A DNA stretch of 64,000 nt, from NCBI RefSeq assembly GCF_000367925.1, contig NZ_KB849164.1, forward strand, positions 474,349 through 538,348, given 5' to 3'. Positions 53,007 through 62,153 of this stretch are shown piece by piece. The stretch comes from Acinetobacter bohemicus ANC 3994 (GTDB lineage: Bacteria > Pseudomonadota > Gammaproteobacteria > Pseudomonadales > Moraxellaceae). The notes below the pieces were generated by a model. The model saw nothing but the letters and a program-made list of their open reading frames with translations, did no database searches and was not told where the DNA came from. The position numbers and the translations under genes were made by a program. Positions within the stretch are counted from its first letter, which is position 1; the number at the start of each line of letters is the position of its first letter.

Positions 53007-55157
53007 ATGACAACACAATCTACTGGATGGAAATCAGCCTTTACTGCATTTCTAGATCGCCGTGCGCTTATTATGCTGTTTTTGGGTTTTTCGGCAGGTA
53101 TTCCAATCTTACTGATTTTTTCAAGTTTATCTTTATGGCTTGGAGAAGCAGGAATTGATAAAAGTGCAGTCACATTTTTTAGCTGGGCTGCACTGGGTTA
53201 TTCCTTCAAATTTGTGTGGGCACCGTTAATCGATGAATTACCTGTGCCTATACTGACCAAAATATTAGGGCGACGTCGCGCATGGTTGCTCATTGCTCAG
53301 GTGCTAATTATCTGTGCCATTTGTATCATGGCATTTTCCAATCCTGCATTAGGTCAAAGTTATCTGTACCAAATGGCAGTGGGTGCGGTGTTGCTCGGTT
53401 TTTCTGCGGCAACACAAGATATTGTCATTGATGCTTACCGTATTGAGCTGGCTGAAACTCAAATGCAAACGGTGCTTGCCTCGACCTATAATGCAGGATA
53501 TCGCATTGGGATGATTGTGGCGGGTGCAGGAGCGTTATTTTTAGCAGCGTCTTTAGGGACTGCGAAAGGTAACTATATCTATAGTGCATGGAAAATCACC
53601 TATTTAGCCATGGCTGCGGTCATGTTGGTGGGTATTATCACCACATTGGTGATTCGTGAGCCACAAGTTAATCGCATCTATAAAGACTATAAACGTACCG
53701 ATTACTATCGTTTGGTTGCAGTCTTTTTTGTGGCCGTGATTAGTTTTGTACTGAGCTATATTTTCTCTGGTACTTTAACTGAAGCATTGAAATCACAATT
53801 TGAAATTTCAGATTCTTTGTTACTTTTTTGCTTTGAAGCCTTACGTTTTATTGGCTCTGCTGTTGTTGCCTTATTGATCGGTTCATTGCTGGTGAAAATG
53901 GGTGCTGTAAATAAGCAAATGGCATTTGAAACTTGGGTTAACCCGATTGCGGATTTCTTTAAGCGTTATGGCGTTAAACTGGCATTGGTGTTGTTGTTAT
54001 TGATCGGTTTTTATCGCATTTCTGACATTATTGCGGGGGTCATTTCAAATGTGTTTTATCAAGACCTGAACTTTACCAAAGAGCAAATTGCCGAAGCCGT
54101 TAAAATCTATGGAGTGATTTTCAGTTTGGTGGGTGGTTTTTTAGGTGGCTTACTGGCACAGCGCATGAATATTATGAAGTTGATGTTTGTCGGTGCGGTA
54201 TTGGCCAGCTCAACCAATCTTATTTTTATCGGGTTGGTCAAATCAGGGCAGCAACTCAATGAGGTGAATGTCACAATCGGTCAACATCGTTATCAGGTGC
54301 AGTCTGATGAAGTCGGATATTGGAAACTCAAAGTACCAAGTCAGGTGTTGGCACAAGCAAATGAAGTGCAGGTCTCAGTACAATATCAAGATGCTTCGCA
54401 AAATCCAGTCACCGCCACTTTGCCTTATTTAAAGCTTGCTGATCAACAATCCAGTATGCAAATTTTGCCAGTGACCAGTGACAATACCATTACCTTGCAT
54501 GAGCGAAATAATAGTTTGGTGGTTCGTGGTCAATATGTTGGACCGACCTTATCTGAATCACAAAAAATTATCTTAAAATTAGATGATCAAAGTTTTGATG
54601 CCAATCTAGATAAAATGGGTGTATTTAGTGCGGCAATTCCAGCCGATACTTTGGTGAATTCTGCTTCAAAGCAACTCGTTGCGGAAGTTGTTGAGAACAA
54701 TAAAATCCTTGTCAGTACTCAGCACAGCTATGCTGCCAATATGCACTTAACCACTGCTAAAGATTTAGATCTTAATATCGATCCTTTGGCTGCGGTGAAT
54801 CCTCAATCTGCCGATGAAGTGGAAATTACAGGCAAGGTGATTAAACCGTATAGTTCTTTATGGTTATATTTCGCCATCATTGTGGATAATTTGGCTTCAG
54901 GACTTGCTGGTGCGGCGTTTATTGCATTCTTATCCAGTTTAACCAGTGTGTCATTTACCGCTGTGCAATATGCCATTTTTAGCTCACTCATGACCTTAAC
55001 CCCTAAGATTTTAGGCGGGTATTCGGGTACTATAGTGAGCAATATTGGTTATCCGAATTTCTTCCTCATGACTGCGTTAATTGGTATTCCAATTTTAGTT
55101 TTAGTGGTGTGGGTGGCGAAGTTATTAGGTGAACATCAAAATGCAAATAGTAAATAA
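53007..55157 (+). CDS. ampG: AmpG-like muropeptide permease with two inserted Ig-like repeats
   Basis: Inner-membrane MFS carrier that imports anhydromuropeptides for wall recycling. Core features: FLGFSAGIPILLIFSSLSLWLGEAGIDKSAVTFFSWAALGYSFKFVWAPLID, RRRAWLLIAQ, SAATQDIVIDAYRIE and the late LASGLAGAAFIAFLSSLTSVSFTAVQYAIFSSL. ATG 53007, 716 residues, against about 490 in E. coli. The extra ~200 residues (about 412–610), between two late helices, hold two tandem beta-sandwich-like repeats, marked by DEVGYWKLKVPSQVLA and KMGVFSAAIPADTLV. That is the W/F-x-x-x-(V/I)P pattern of bacterial Ig-like domains. They would sit in the periplasm. Confidence 0.85.
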   Translation: MTTQSTGWKSAFTAFLDRRALIMLFLGFSAGIPILLIFSSLSLWLGEAGIDKSAVTFFSWAALGYSFKFVWAPLIDELPVPILTKILGRRRAWLLIAQVLIICAICIMAFSNPALGQSYLYQMAVGAVLLGFSAATQDIVIDAYRIELAETQMQTVLASTYNAGYRIGMIVAGAGALFLAASLGTAKGNYIYSAWKITYLAMAAVMLVGIITTLVIREPQVNRIYKDYKRTDYYRLVAVFFVAVISFVLSYIFSGTLTEALKSQFEISDSLLLFCFEALRFIGSAVVALLIGSLLVKMGAVNKQMAFETWVNPIADFFKRYGVKLALVLLLLIGFYRISDIIAGVISNVFYQDLNFTKEQIAEAVKIYGVIFSLVGGFLGGLLAQRMNIMKLMFVGAVLASSTNLIFIGLVKSGQQLNEVNVTIGQHRYQVQSDEVGYWKLKVPSQVLAQANEVQVSVQYQDASQNPVTATLPYLKLADQQSSMQILPVTSDNTITLHERNNSLVVRGQYVGPTLSESQKIILKLDDQSFDANLDKMGVFSAAIPADTLVNSASKQLVAEVVENNKILVSTQHSYAANMHLTTAKDLDLNIDPLAAVNPQSADEVEITGKVIKPYSSLWLYFAIIVDNLASGLAGAAFIAFLSSLTSVSFTAVQYAIFSSLMTLTPKILGGYSGTIVSNIGYPNFFLMTALIGIPILVLVVWVAKLLGEHQNANSK

Positions 55158-55168
55158 GGATGAATAAG

Positions 55169-55570
55169 ATGCGCATGCTGCATATCATGTTACGTGTAGG
55201 CAATTTAGAACAATCTTTAGCGTTCTATACGGAAGTACTCGGTATGACTTTGCTTCGTAAGCGTGATTATGAAGAAGGTCGTTTCACTTTAGCCTTTGTT
55301 GGTTATGGTGATGAAGAAAATCATACGGTATTAGAGCTTACGCATAATTGGGATACGACAAGTTATGAGTTAGGCAATGCCTATGGTCATATTGCCATTG
55401 CGGTGGATGATGCTTATCAAGCTTGTGAAGAAATTAAAGCACGCGGTGGTAACGTGGTACGTGAAGCAGGGCCAATGAAAGGTGGCATCACAGTTATTGC
55501 TTTTGTTGAAGATCCAGATGGCTATAAGATCGAGTTAATTCAGCAAGATGTAAATGCTCGAAATAACTAA
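55169..55570 (+). CDS. gloA: Lactoylglutathione lyase (glyoxalase I)
   Basis: Converts the methylglyoxal-glutathione hemithioacetal to S-lactoylglutathione. Vicinal-oxygen-chelate fold; metal ligands His in MLHIMLRVGNLE, Glu in TVLELTHNW, His in GHIAIAVDD and Glu in YKIELIQ. ATG 55169 is preferred over 55160 because AGGA sits 8 bases upstream and the start MRMLHIMLRV matches E. coli GloA. 133 residues. 11 bases after the AmpG-like gene, so co-transcribed; a nested terminator follows. Confidence 0.93.
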   Translation: MRMLHIMLRVGNLEQSLAFYTEVLGMTLLRKRDYEEGRFTLAFVGYGDEENHTVLELTHNWDTTSYELGNAYGHIAIAVDDAYQACEEIKARGGNVVREAGPMKGGITVIAFVEDPDGYKIELIQQDVNARNN

Positions 55571-55635
55571 TGAAAAAAGTGGTATAGATAAACTAAATAT
55601 TCAACATTGAATTGAAAAACTAGCTTTATTTACCC

Positions 55636-55690
55636 AGCCCAGTAAGATGAAACTTTACCACTAGGTAAACTCACTTATTGGGCTTTTTTA
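55636..55690 (+). terminator. Nested-hairpin terminator after gloA
   Basis: Outer stem AGCCCAGTAAG/CTTATTGGGCT (one wobble) encloses an inner hairpin TTTACC-ACTA-GGTAAA; ends in TTTTTT. Unusually elaborate. Confidence 0.8.
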
Positions 55691-55716
55691 TCTTTAAATA
55701 ATTACAGGAAGTAGCA

Positions 55717-56697
55717 ATGTTAAAACTATTGGCATTGGATCGCTTTACCATTTTACTGATTGTGATGGTGATCTTGGCAACGATTGTTCCAGTATCTGGT
55801 TTGGCTGCAAATATTTTTAGCGTCATCACTTCGGGTGCAATTGCGATTTTATTTTTTTTACATGGTGCAAAAATTTCCAGAGAGGCGCTTGTCGATGGTG
55901 TGATGCATTGGAAGTTTCATCTGGTTGTTTTTGCTTTTACCTTTGCATTATTTCCAGCTTTAGGTTTGATGGCTAAGCCCGTTTTGTTGCCGATTTTGGG
56001 GCAGGAATTGTATTGGGGCTTTTTATTTATGTGCTTTTTGCCATCGACGGTACAATCTTCTATCGCTTTTACTTCTGTTGCGAAAGGCAATGTTGCCAGT
56101 GCAGTATGCAGTGCTTCATTTTCTAATCTGATCGGAATGTTTATCACGCCAATATTGGTGAGTTTCTTTATTTTAGGTCAGTCTCAACAAGGCTTTGACC
56201 CAACCTCATCGATTATTAAAATTACTTTATTGTTATTGGTGCCTTTTGTCTTGGGGCAGCTACTACGTCCTTATGTTTATCCACATATGTTGAAAACACC
56301 CCATTTGGTCAAATTTTTCGATCAGAGCACCATTTTGATGGTGGTCTATGGTGCTTTTAGTGGGGCAGTGGTTGCTGGACTGTGGACAATCGTCAGTTGG
56401 CAAACCTTATTGATCCTGACTTTGGTTTGTTCAATATTCTTAACTCTGATTATGCTGTTGGCATTTTATATTCCCAAATGGTTGGGGTTTAATAAAGCAG
56501 ATCAAATTGCGATGTTCTTTTGTAGTTCTAAAAAAACCTTGGCTAGTGGAGTACCAATGGCACAGATTTTATTTATTGGGCAGCCTTTAGGCTTGATTGT
56601 TTTGCCGATTATGATCTTCCATCAAATTCAGTTGATGGTCTGTGGTGTGATCGCGAATTATTGGTCGAAACATCCAGTATCTGAGCTGCAAGAATAA
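55717..56697 (+). CDS. Bile acid:sodium symporter-family (SBF-like) transporter
   Basis: 326-residue inner-membrane protein with about ten helices, of the YfeH-like branch of the bile acid:sodium symporter fold. Landmarks are AIAILFFLHGAKISREAL, FMCFLPSTVQSSIAFTSVAKGNVASAVCSASFSNLIGMFITP and a second-repeat crossing motif FFCSSKKTLASGVPMAQILF. The substrate is unknown; bacterial members take up varied organic anions. ATG 55717 with ACAGGAAG upstream. Single gene. Confidence 0.85.
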   Translation: MLKLLALDRFTILLIVMVILATIVPVSGLAANIFSVITSGAIAILFFLHGAKISREALVDGVMHWKFHLVVFAFTFALFPALGLMAKPVLLPILGQELYWGFLFMCFLPSTVQSSIAFTSVAKGNVASAVCSASFSNLIGMFITPILVSFFILGQSQQGFDPTSSIIKITLLLLVPFVLGQLLRPYVYPHMLKTPHLVKFFDQSTILMVVYGAFSGAVVAGLWTIVSWQTLLILTLVCSIFLTLIMLLAFYIPKWLGFNKADQIAMFFCSSKKTLASGVPMAQILFIGQPLGLIVLPIMIFHQIQLMVCGVIANYWSKHPVSELQE

Positions 56698-56721
56698 TTC
56701 GCTATCTTATATTTTTTGCCG

Positions 56722-56896
56722 TATAATCACGCCCACTTGTTGTGCTTAGCTCTGACGGTATCCGTCTCGGTGGGCCAAAAGAATGGTCTGTTGTGGTGTT
56801 GATCTCGCTTTTCTTTGGAAAGCTTTTTCCTCTAATAATGAGAGTGATCAATTGCGATGACAGCATAAGCCTTTCTTAACTTAGGAGTAGTCGACC
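56722..56896 (+). promoter_or_regulatory. rpmE promoter candidate and structured leader
   Basis: A -10-like TATAAT (56722) is followed by ~165 bases of G/C-richer leader with GACGG-TAT-CCGTC (about 56755) and GGAAAGC-type arms before the strong ribosome-binding site TAGGAG. L31 leaders that bind the ribosomal protein are known in gamma-proteobacteria; resemblance here is by position and structure only. Confidence 0.5.
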
Positions 56897-57127
56897 ATGC
56901 GCGCCGATATCCACCCAAAATATGAAAAATTAGTTGCTACTTGTTCATGTGGTAACGTAATCGAAACTCGTTCAGCGATTGGTAAAGAAACTGTTTACCT
57001 AGACGTATGTTCTGCATGTCACCCATTCTATACTGGTAAACAGAAGAATGTTGATCAAGGCGGTCGTATTGACAAGTTCAAACAACGCTTCTCTGGTATG
57101 TCACGTTCTATCAAACGTCCTGACTAA
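56897..57127 (+). CDS. rpmE: 50S ribosomal protein L31, zinc-binding form
   Basis: 76 residues. The four zinc cysteines are present (C16, C18, C38, C41: TCSCGN and VCSACHPFYTGKQK), so this is the zinc-replete paralog. Typical start MRADIHPKYE and the basic RIDKFKQRF tail. The other, zinc-free type (ykgM-like) is not in this window. Own terminator at 57141. Confidence 0.97.
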   Translation: MRADIHPKYEKLVATCSCGNVIETRSAIGKETVYLDVCSACHPFYTGKQKNVDQGGRIDKFKQRFSGMSRSIKRPD

Positions 57128-57140
57128 TACCGTTAGATGT

Positions 57141-57169
57141 AAAAAAACGGGCATTTTGCCCGTTTTTTT
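57141..57169. terminator. Terminator between rpmE and the FimX-like gene
   Basis: AAAAAACGGGCA/TGCCCGTTTTTT stem with a two- to three-base loop; works on both strands. Confidence 0.92.
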
Positions 57170-57207
57170 ATAGCTGAAATTTATATTGCAGAAAAAATAT
57201 ACAAGAC

Positions 57208-59325
57208 CTATTGGTCTTGTACATCAATAAGATGATCGAGCTTTTTCTGGAAATAGTCGCCTTGAATAAAGCGAGCATCCACATTCCACGCATTTGCAAA
57301 AAGTGTCATGTCATTTAAATCACGCAGCATAATTTCAACGGGTTTAATTTCATGGAACATTTGGATTTTTTCTTGTAACTCTTGTGTAGATTGTTCTGAC
57401 TGTAGCATTTTAGTCAGACTGAGGTGTAATGTTAAACAGTTAACATCGAGTTGACGTGCAGCAGATTCACTATAAATGCTGTTACCAAAGTCTCTTAATG
57501 ATACTTCAGCACCAAATTGGCGTAATTGTGCGATATGCTTTTGTGCATCAGAGATGTTCTGAGTTAGGTCTTCTTCTGAAAATTGTAAAATAAGTGGGTG
57601 AGTTAATTTACTTCGTACAATCGTAATCAATTTGGAGATAAATTCAGGGAAAGTACGGTCGTGCAATAATACTGCTTTATTTAAATTTACAATCAATTTT
57701 GCTTCAGGATATTGAGTAATGAAATTATGCAGTTGTTTACATGATTCGACTAAAATCCAGCGATCCAATTTAATTGATAATTCATCATCTTCTGCCAATT
57801 CTCTTAAACTGGATAAATCTTTCCAGGTATTTTCAAAAATAAAGCCACTCGTTACTTCATAAGTATATAAATTGGTGTCTTGTTTATCATAGAGTTGTTG
57901 ATATTTTAGATGAATTTCGCCTCGGTCTAAGCTGTGTTGTAAAGCGCGAATGAGTGCAGATTCAGGTACGGCATCTACGGACTTGATTTCCTGCTGCTGT
58001 AATTCAATTGTTGGGCTGTCTATACGGGTTTCTAATTCGAGCTGTGGTGTAGGCTCATTTTTAGGTAAAACAGTACTGTAAGCCAAATTAATGAATTGTT
58101 CGAAGTGGTTTTCATCACGTATTTCAGCATCTAAAATTGAATAACCAATTCTAAGATTCAGCGGATAAGTGGATTGATTGATGGTTAATAATTGTGGTTT
58201 GCTTAATGAGTTTAAGCCAATCAGTTTAGATTCTAATTTTGCTTTGGATTCTGCTTGGAACAAACCAATAAAAACACCAGTCGCAATTTGAAATAGTGGG
58301 GCATGCGTTTGATCTTTTAAAAACTCATTGATCTGACTGAAATAATTTTTTGAAGTGATCCAGTCACCCTGAAAAATAATTTCAGGGCATGATGCTAAAG
58401 AGAACAGCACCAACGCATTAATATTAGAGGGTTGTTTGGTGATTGTTCGATTGATCAACTGATATGTATTGGGCTTTTGTGTGTTTTTCTCAGTTGTACT
58501 GGCAGTTATATTGCTTGATTCTGAATTTTCAATATCAATGGTAATTTGTAATGCATCTTCATCTGTAGAAGGCAAAAATTCAATTTTAAGCGGATTTGGA
58601 ATAGCAACGTGATTATTTAATGTGGTGATATCGAAACGACCGAAATCAAATTGACCTTGGGTAATTTTTTTAAACCGCAACTTAAAGTCATTTAATTCTT
58701 TGGGTTGTAAAAGATCAAGCAAAGGAAGACCAACAATATCCTCCTCATTTTTTATTCCAAATAGAGCTAAATATTCAGCATTGGCCTGAATATGAATGCC
58801 TTCTTGAATCAGCGCAATGGCTTTATTGCTCTCTTGTGCTAAAGATTGAGCTTGGGTTTGTGCTGACTCTAACTCATTCATTAAATGCTGTTGAGTAAGA
58901 AGTAGGCGGCTCAATGAAAGTGCGCGGAGTAAGCCAATATAGAAACGATCTAGATAATCTAGATTTAAAATGTCATAAACGCCTTTACGAATATAACTCG
59001 CATATTGATCTGCCTGATAATTATCGGGTTTTAGCAGAATAATCGGTAGGTTAGGCTGTTTTGATAATTGGATTAAGCTTAAAGCCTGTTCATACTTTAA
59101 GTCATAGGCACGACCAAAAATGACCAGATCCCAATTTTGATGTAATTGTTTCTCAAAATTTTGTAAATCATCAAGCAATGTTGCCTGTACGATATGTTCG
59201 TTCGATATTAAAAGATCACGAATCTGATTAAAACGTATTTGATTATCATCGATAATGAGTAAACGTGTCTCGGTACGTTTTAACTTTTTAGACAATAATG
59301 GATTTCTCACTTCAATGCTTCCCAT
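57208..59325 (-). CDS. FimX-like protein: REC–PAS–degenerate GGDEF–degenerate EAL
   Basis: Probable c-di-GMP receptor for type IV pilus function. Layout of 705 residues: receiver-like domain (RLLIIDDNQIR ... DLVIFGRAYD, about 20–135), helical linker, PAS (about 165–270), a GGDEF-fold region without a GGDEF motif (about 300–420), and a C-terminal EAL-fold with the motif changed to EVT (about residue 487, YEVTSGFIFENTW) and DFGNSIYSESAARQLDVNCL in place of DDFGTGYSSL. The order and length match Pseudomonas FimX; the fimX symbol is withheld since identity is unmeasured. It overlaps the upstream PilZ gene by 19 bases. Confidence 0.78.
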   Translation of the reverse strand: MGSIEVRNPLLSKKLKRTETRLLIIDDNQIRFNQIRDLLISNEHIVQATLLDDLQNFEKQLHQNWDLVIFGRAYDLKYEQALSLIQLSKQPNLPIILLKPDNYQADQYASYIRKGVYDILNLDYLDRFYIGLLRALSLSRLLLTQQHLMNELESAQTQAQSLAQESNKAIALIQEGIHIQANAEYLALFGIKNEEDIVGLPLLDLLQPKELNDFKLRFKKITQGQFDFGRFDITTLNNHVAIPNPLKIEFLPSTDEDALQITIDIENSESSNITASTTEKNTQKPNTYQLINRTITKQPSNINALVLFSLASCPEIIFQGDWITSKNYFSQINEFLKDQTHAPLFQIATGVFIGLFQAESKAKLESKLIGLNSLSKPQLLTINQSTYPLNLRIGYSILDAEIRDENHFEQFINLAYSTVLPKNEPTPQLELETRIDSPTIELQQQEIKSVDAVPESALIRALQHSLDRGEIHLKYQQLYDKQDTNLYTYEVTSGFIFENTWKDLSSLRELAEDDELSIKLDRWILVESCKQLHNFITQYPEAKLIVNLNKAVLLHDRTFPEFISKLITIVRSKLTHPLILQFSEEDLTQNISDAQKHIAQLRQFGAEVSLRDFGNSIYSESAARQLDVNCLTLHLSLTKMLQSEQSTQELQEKIQMFHEIKPVEIMLRDLNDMTLFANAWNVDARFIQGDYFQKKLDHLIDVQDQ

Positions 59326-61052
59326 AAATCATGATTCTTGATTTCATTTATTTGTTTATTGATAAAGTTTTTAACTAGAATTTCTTGTTGATCATTCAGG
59401 AGCTCAAACTCAAATCGGATAAAACTTTGTGTAATCAGTTGCGCTTTGGTGAGATAAATTTTGAGTTCTTCTTTTCCTAAGCGCAAATGAATGGTTTGTT
59501 TTTCTCTAAACAGGTGTGAGCCTGAGACAATTAAACTGGTCGAAATATTATCCAGTTGAGCAGTTTGCACAATCAATGCTGGTTGATAATTATTGTTATG
59601 ACGCTCAGTTTTGACCATGACTGAACAGGGGAATAAATCTTGCGCCAATACTTCCAGGCCAAGCTCTAAACTTTTTTCTGTCGACTGTTTAATCCAACGA
59701 ATTACACCACCACGCCAAGGGCTATTGGTGTTTTCTTGAATGAGAATAAATTCACCTGTTTTTAAATTCGTAGGTGTAATCCCTGTCCATTTAATTCTGT
59801 AACCATTCACACTAATATCAAGAACGTCAGCAGAATAAATTTGTTTAGCTTCTCGATCGAGGGTTTTAGCTGTTGTGATTTCAGCAGGAATATTGGAATT
59901 CATTGAATTAATAAAGGTACTTTCATTTTGGAATTGATAATTATTTTCTAAATCCAAAGTTTCATGAAAGTTTTTACCTTTCGAGAGGTAAAAGTGTGCC
60001 ACGGCAAGACTAAAACATATTTGTAATTGCGCCGAATATTCGTAACGCTCATAGCGACGTTCGGTATTGGTTGTCAGTAAGTTATGAATATGAAAATGTA
60101 ATGCAGGGGTTAAGAAAAGCTTTTCATTACGCGATAAATAGCCAGTTTTTTTCGACTGAGTTTCAGACAAATGATCCAGTAAACTTTGAGTTGAAATATA
60201 GATGGTCGGTTTATATAAACTAGATTGATCCGTATTGAAAACAGGCGGATGATCTTTGTTGATGTCGATAATATAACGTGAAAGCGTCGTTTCTTTAGAT
60301 AAGATGTGGACCAGTTTTGCCCAATCAAAGCTACACAAGTATAGGCCTTGCATTTCAGAAGGGCGAATTTGATGCGTGTTGAAAATATCGAGCAAAATAA
60401 GCTGTGAGTAAGCCTGAGTAATGGTTTGTAATTGGTGTTGAGTATCTAAAATCTGATTGATATTCGTTTGATAAAAATTGTTTTTAATCGCACATTCAAG
60501 CAGTTGGTGCGCGACTAACCATTGCCCAAATAAAGGCGTGCTATAGAGCAAATGTTGCTGATAAAGTAACAGTGAGAGTTGTTGTAATGCGTAATAGGTC
60601 GAAACCATTCTGGCAGTTTGTAAACTTTTCTTTTGATTAAATGCAAACAATGAAAATTTTTGCAAACTTAATTGTGTATTACATCTTTTGGAAATATCGA
60701 TATAAATTTTTGCAAAATGGCTGCGTAATAACATCGCCAATTCAATAATTTGATCATTACGATCAGAGGTGATAAGGCTTTGATTAAAAAAATGTTTTTC
60801 TAAACTGATCAATACATTATCAATCGTTGGATGCAGGATTTGAATTAAATCAAAACGAAGCATTTCTGGGCATTTAAGTTCTGAAATTTCGAGTAACGCA
60901 TTGAAAAGTTCTTTTGAAGAATTCCCGAGTTGTAGAATGGATAAATTAGCTACCCATTCTTGCAGACCTTTTGCGTTAGATGGACAAAAGCTCAGTTTTT
61001 CCAACTTTAACTCTGTTGGAGTTTGGAAGATATCTGAAGTACTCATAAGCAT
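59307..61052 (-). CDS. Large protein with C-terminal PilZ domain
   Basis: 581 residues. The first ~360 are helical and unrecognised, with a TERRYERYEY segment near 335. A PilZ-like barrel runs about 395–475, with the DxSxxG part of the c-di-GMP motif as DISVNGYRI near 410, but I find no RxxxR at the usual place just before it, so ligand binding may be lost or rearranged. A further beta-rich region follows to the end. ATG 61052 (an ATG two codons later is possible). It overlaps the FimX-like gene by 19 bases and lies 14 bases from epmB, so it sits within a possible three-gene run. Confidence 0.7.
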   Translation of the reverse strand: MLMSTSDIFQTPTELKLEKLSFCPSNAKGLQEWVANLSILQLGNSSKELFNALLEISELKCPEMLRFDLIQILHPTIDNVLISLEKHFFNQSLITSDRNDQIIELAMLLRSHFAKIYIDISKRCNTQLSLQKFSLFAFNQKKSLQTARMVSTYYALQQLSLLLYQQHLLYSTPLFGQWLVAHQLLECAIKNNFYQTNINQILDTQHQLQTITQAYSQLILLDIFNTHQIRPSEMQGLYLCSFDWAKLVHILSKETTLSRYIIDINKDHPPVFNTDQSSLYKPTIYISTQSLLDHLSETQSKKTGYLSRNEKLFLTPALHFHIHNLLTTNTERRYERYEYSAQLQICFSLAVAHFYLSKGKNFHETLDLENNYQFQNESTFINSMNSNIPAEITTAKTLDREAKQIYSADVLDISVNGYRIKWTGITPTNLKTGEFILIQENTNSPWRGGVIRWIKQSTEKSLELGLEVLAQDLFPCSVMVKTERHNNNYQPALIVQTAQLDNISTSLIVSGSHLFREKQTIHLRLGKEELKIYLTKAQLITQSFIRFEFELLNDQQEILVKNFINKQINEIKNHDLWEALK

Positions 61053-61066
61053 CGTTATTATTTAAC

Positions 61067-62083
61067 TCAAAAAGTTGAAACCCCAAAAAGCGGTGTTTTG
61101 TTTTTTTCGCCCGCTATTTCCCTAACGAGTTTAGGAACCAAATATCCAGGAAGGTTCTCTAAAACATCTTTATATATAAGATTAATCTCTTTAGGACTTA
61201 AGTCAAAATGATGCGCGCCTTTTACTTTATCTAATACATGTAAATAATATGGCATTACACCTGCATCAAACAAACGATAACTTAAATCGACTAAAACCTG
61301 TGCAGAATTATTGATTCCCTTTAATAAAACTGCTTGGTTGAGCACGGTAATTTGCTGTTGAACTAATAGCGAAAGCCTAGCGCAAGTCAAATCATCAAGC
61401 TCAGCTGCATGATTTGAGTGTACCACTAGAATAATCCGTAGCCTACTGTTTTTTAATAGAGAAACAAGCTCTTCATCGACACGGTTGGGGATTACGATAG
61501 GAACTCGTGAATGAATTCTCAAAAATTTAATTTGCGGTAAAGATTCTAAACGCTCAATCCATAGTTTTAGTTTTCGATTTGAGAGCGTAAGTGGATCTCC
61601 ACCACTAAAAATGACTTCATTGATATCGGGTTGGCTTTCAATATAATTTTTAATGTTTAGCCAATCTTCATTTTTAGGTAGATTTTCTTGATAAGGAAAA
61701 TGACGACGAAAACAATAGCGACAGTGAACTGCACAAGCACCCGTTAAGGTGAGTAAGAAGCGAGATTTATATTTGTGTAATACACCCGGTTGTTGATTGG
61801 CTTGTTCTTCACCTAATGGGTCTGTCACAAAGTCAGGGTAGTCTTCGAGTTCTAAGTGATGAGGTAATACTTGCAGTAAAAGGGGGTCAAGTGGATCGCC
61901 AACGGTCATTTTTCCGACAAATGCACGGGGAACACGTAATTTAAACTGTTCAGAAGCAAGGATTGCCCCTGATAATAATTGCTCAGGACAGAGCTTAAGC
62001 ACCTCAAGTAACTCTAAAGGGTCTGTAATAAGGTCACTGAGTTGAGATTGCCAGTTTTGCTCTTGATACAAATAGTTTATCAT
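61067..62083 (-). CDS. epmB: EF-P (R)-beta-lysine 2,3-aminomutase EpmB
   Basis: Radical-SAM, PLP-dependent enzyme that converts L-lysine to (R)-beta-lysine for EF-P modification. CxxxCxxC in CAVHCRYCFRRHFPY (about residue 117), the FSGGDPL motif after it, and PLP-binding HVLDKVKGAHHFD near the C terminus. 338 residues. Divergent from efp with a 70-base shared promoter gap. The ligase partner epmA is not in this window. Confidence 0.93.
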   Translation of the reverse strand: MINYLYQEQNWQSQLSDLITDPLELLEVLKLCPEQLLSGAILASEQFKLRVPRAFVGKMTVGDPLDPLLLQVLPHHLELEDYPDFVTDPLGEEQANQQPGVLHKYKSRFLLTLTGACAVHCRYCFRRHFPYQENLPKNEDWLNIKNYIESQPDINEVIFSGGDPLTLSNRKLKLWIERLESLPQIKFLRIHSRVPIVIPNRVDEELVSLLKNSRLRIILVVHSNHAAELDDLTCARLSLLVQQQITVLNQAVLLKGINNSAQVLVDLSYRLFDAGVMPYYLHVLDKVKGAHHFDLSPKEINLIYKDVLENLPGYLVPKLVREIAGEKNKTPLFGVSTF

Positions 62084-62153
62084 GCCGCATGTAAAAAATG
62101 ATGCTAGTCTAGCATTAATAGATTTAAGTTAGTAAGTTTGGAGTGAGCCTTTC

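Noticed and set aside
52805..53173. N-terminal extension of the Lon-like protease
   Set aside because: Overlaps the divergent AmpG-like gene in antisense and lacks family similarity; ATG 52804 gives the normal length.
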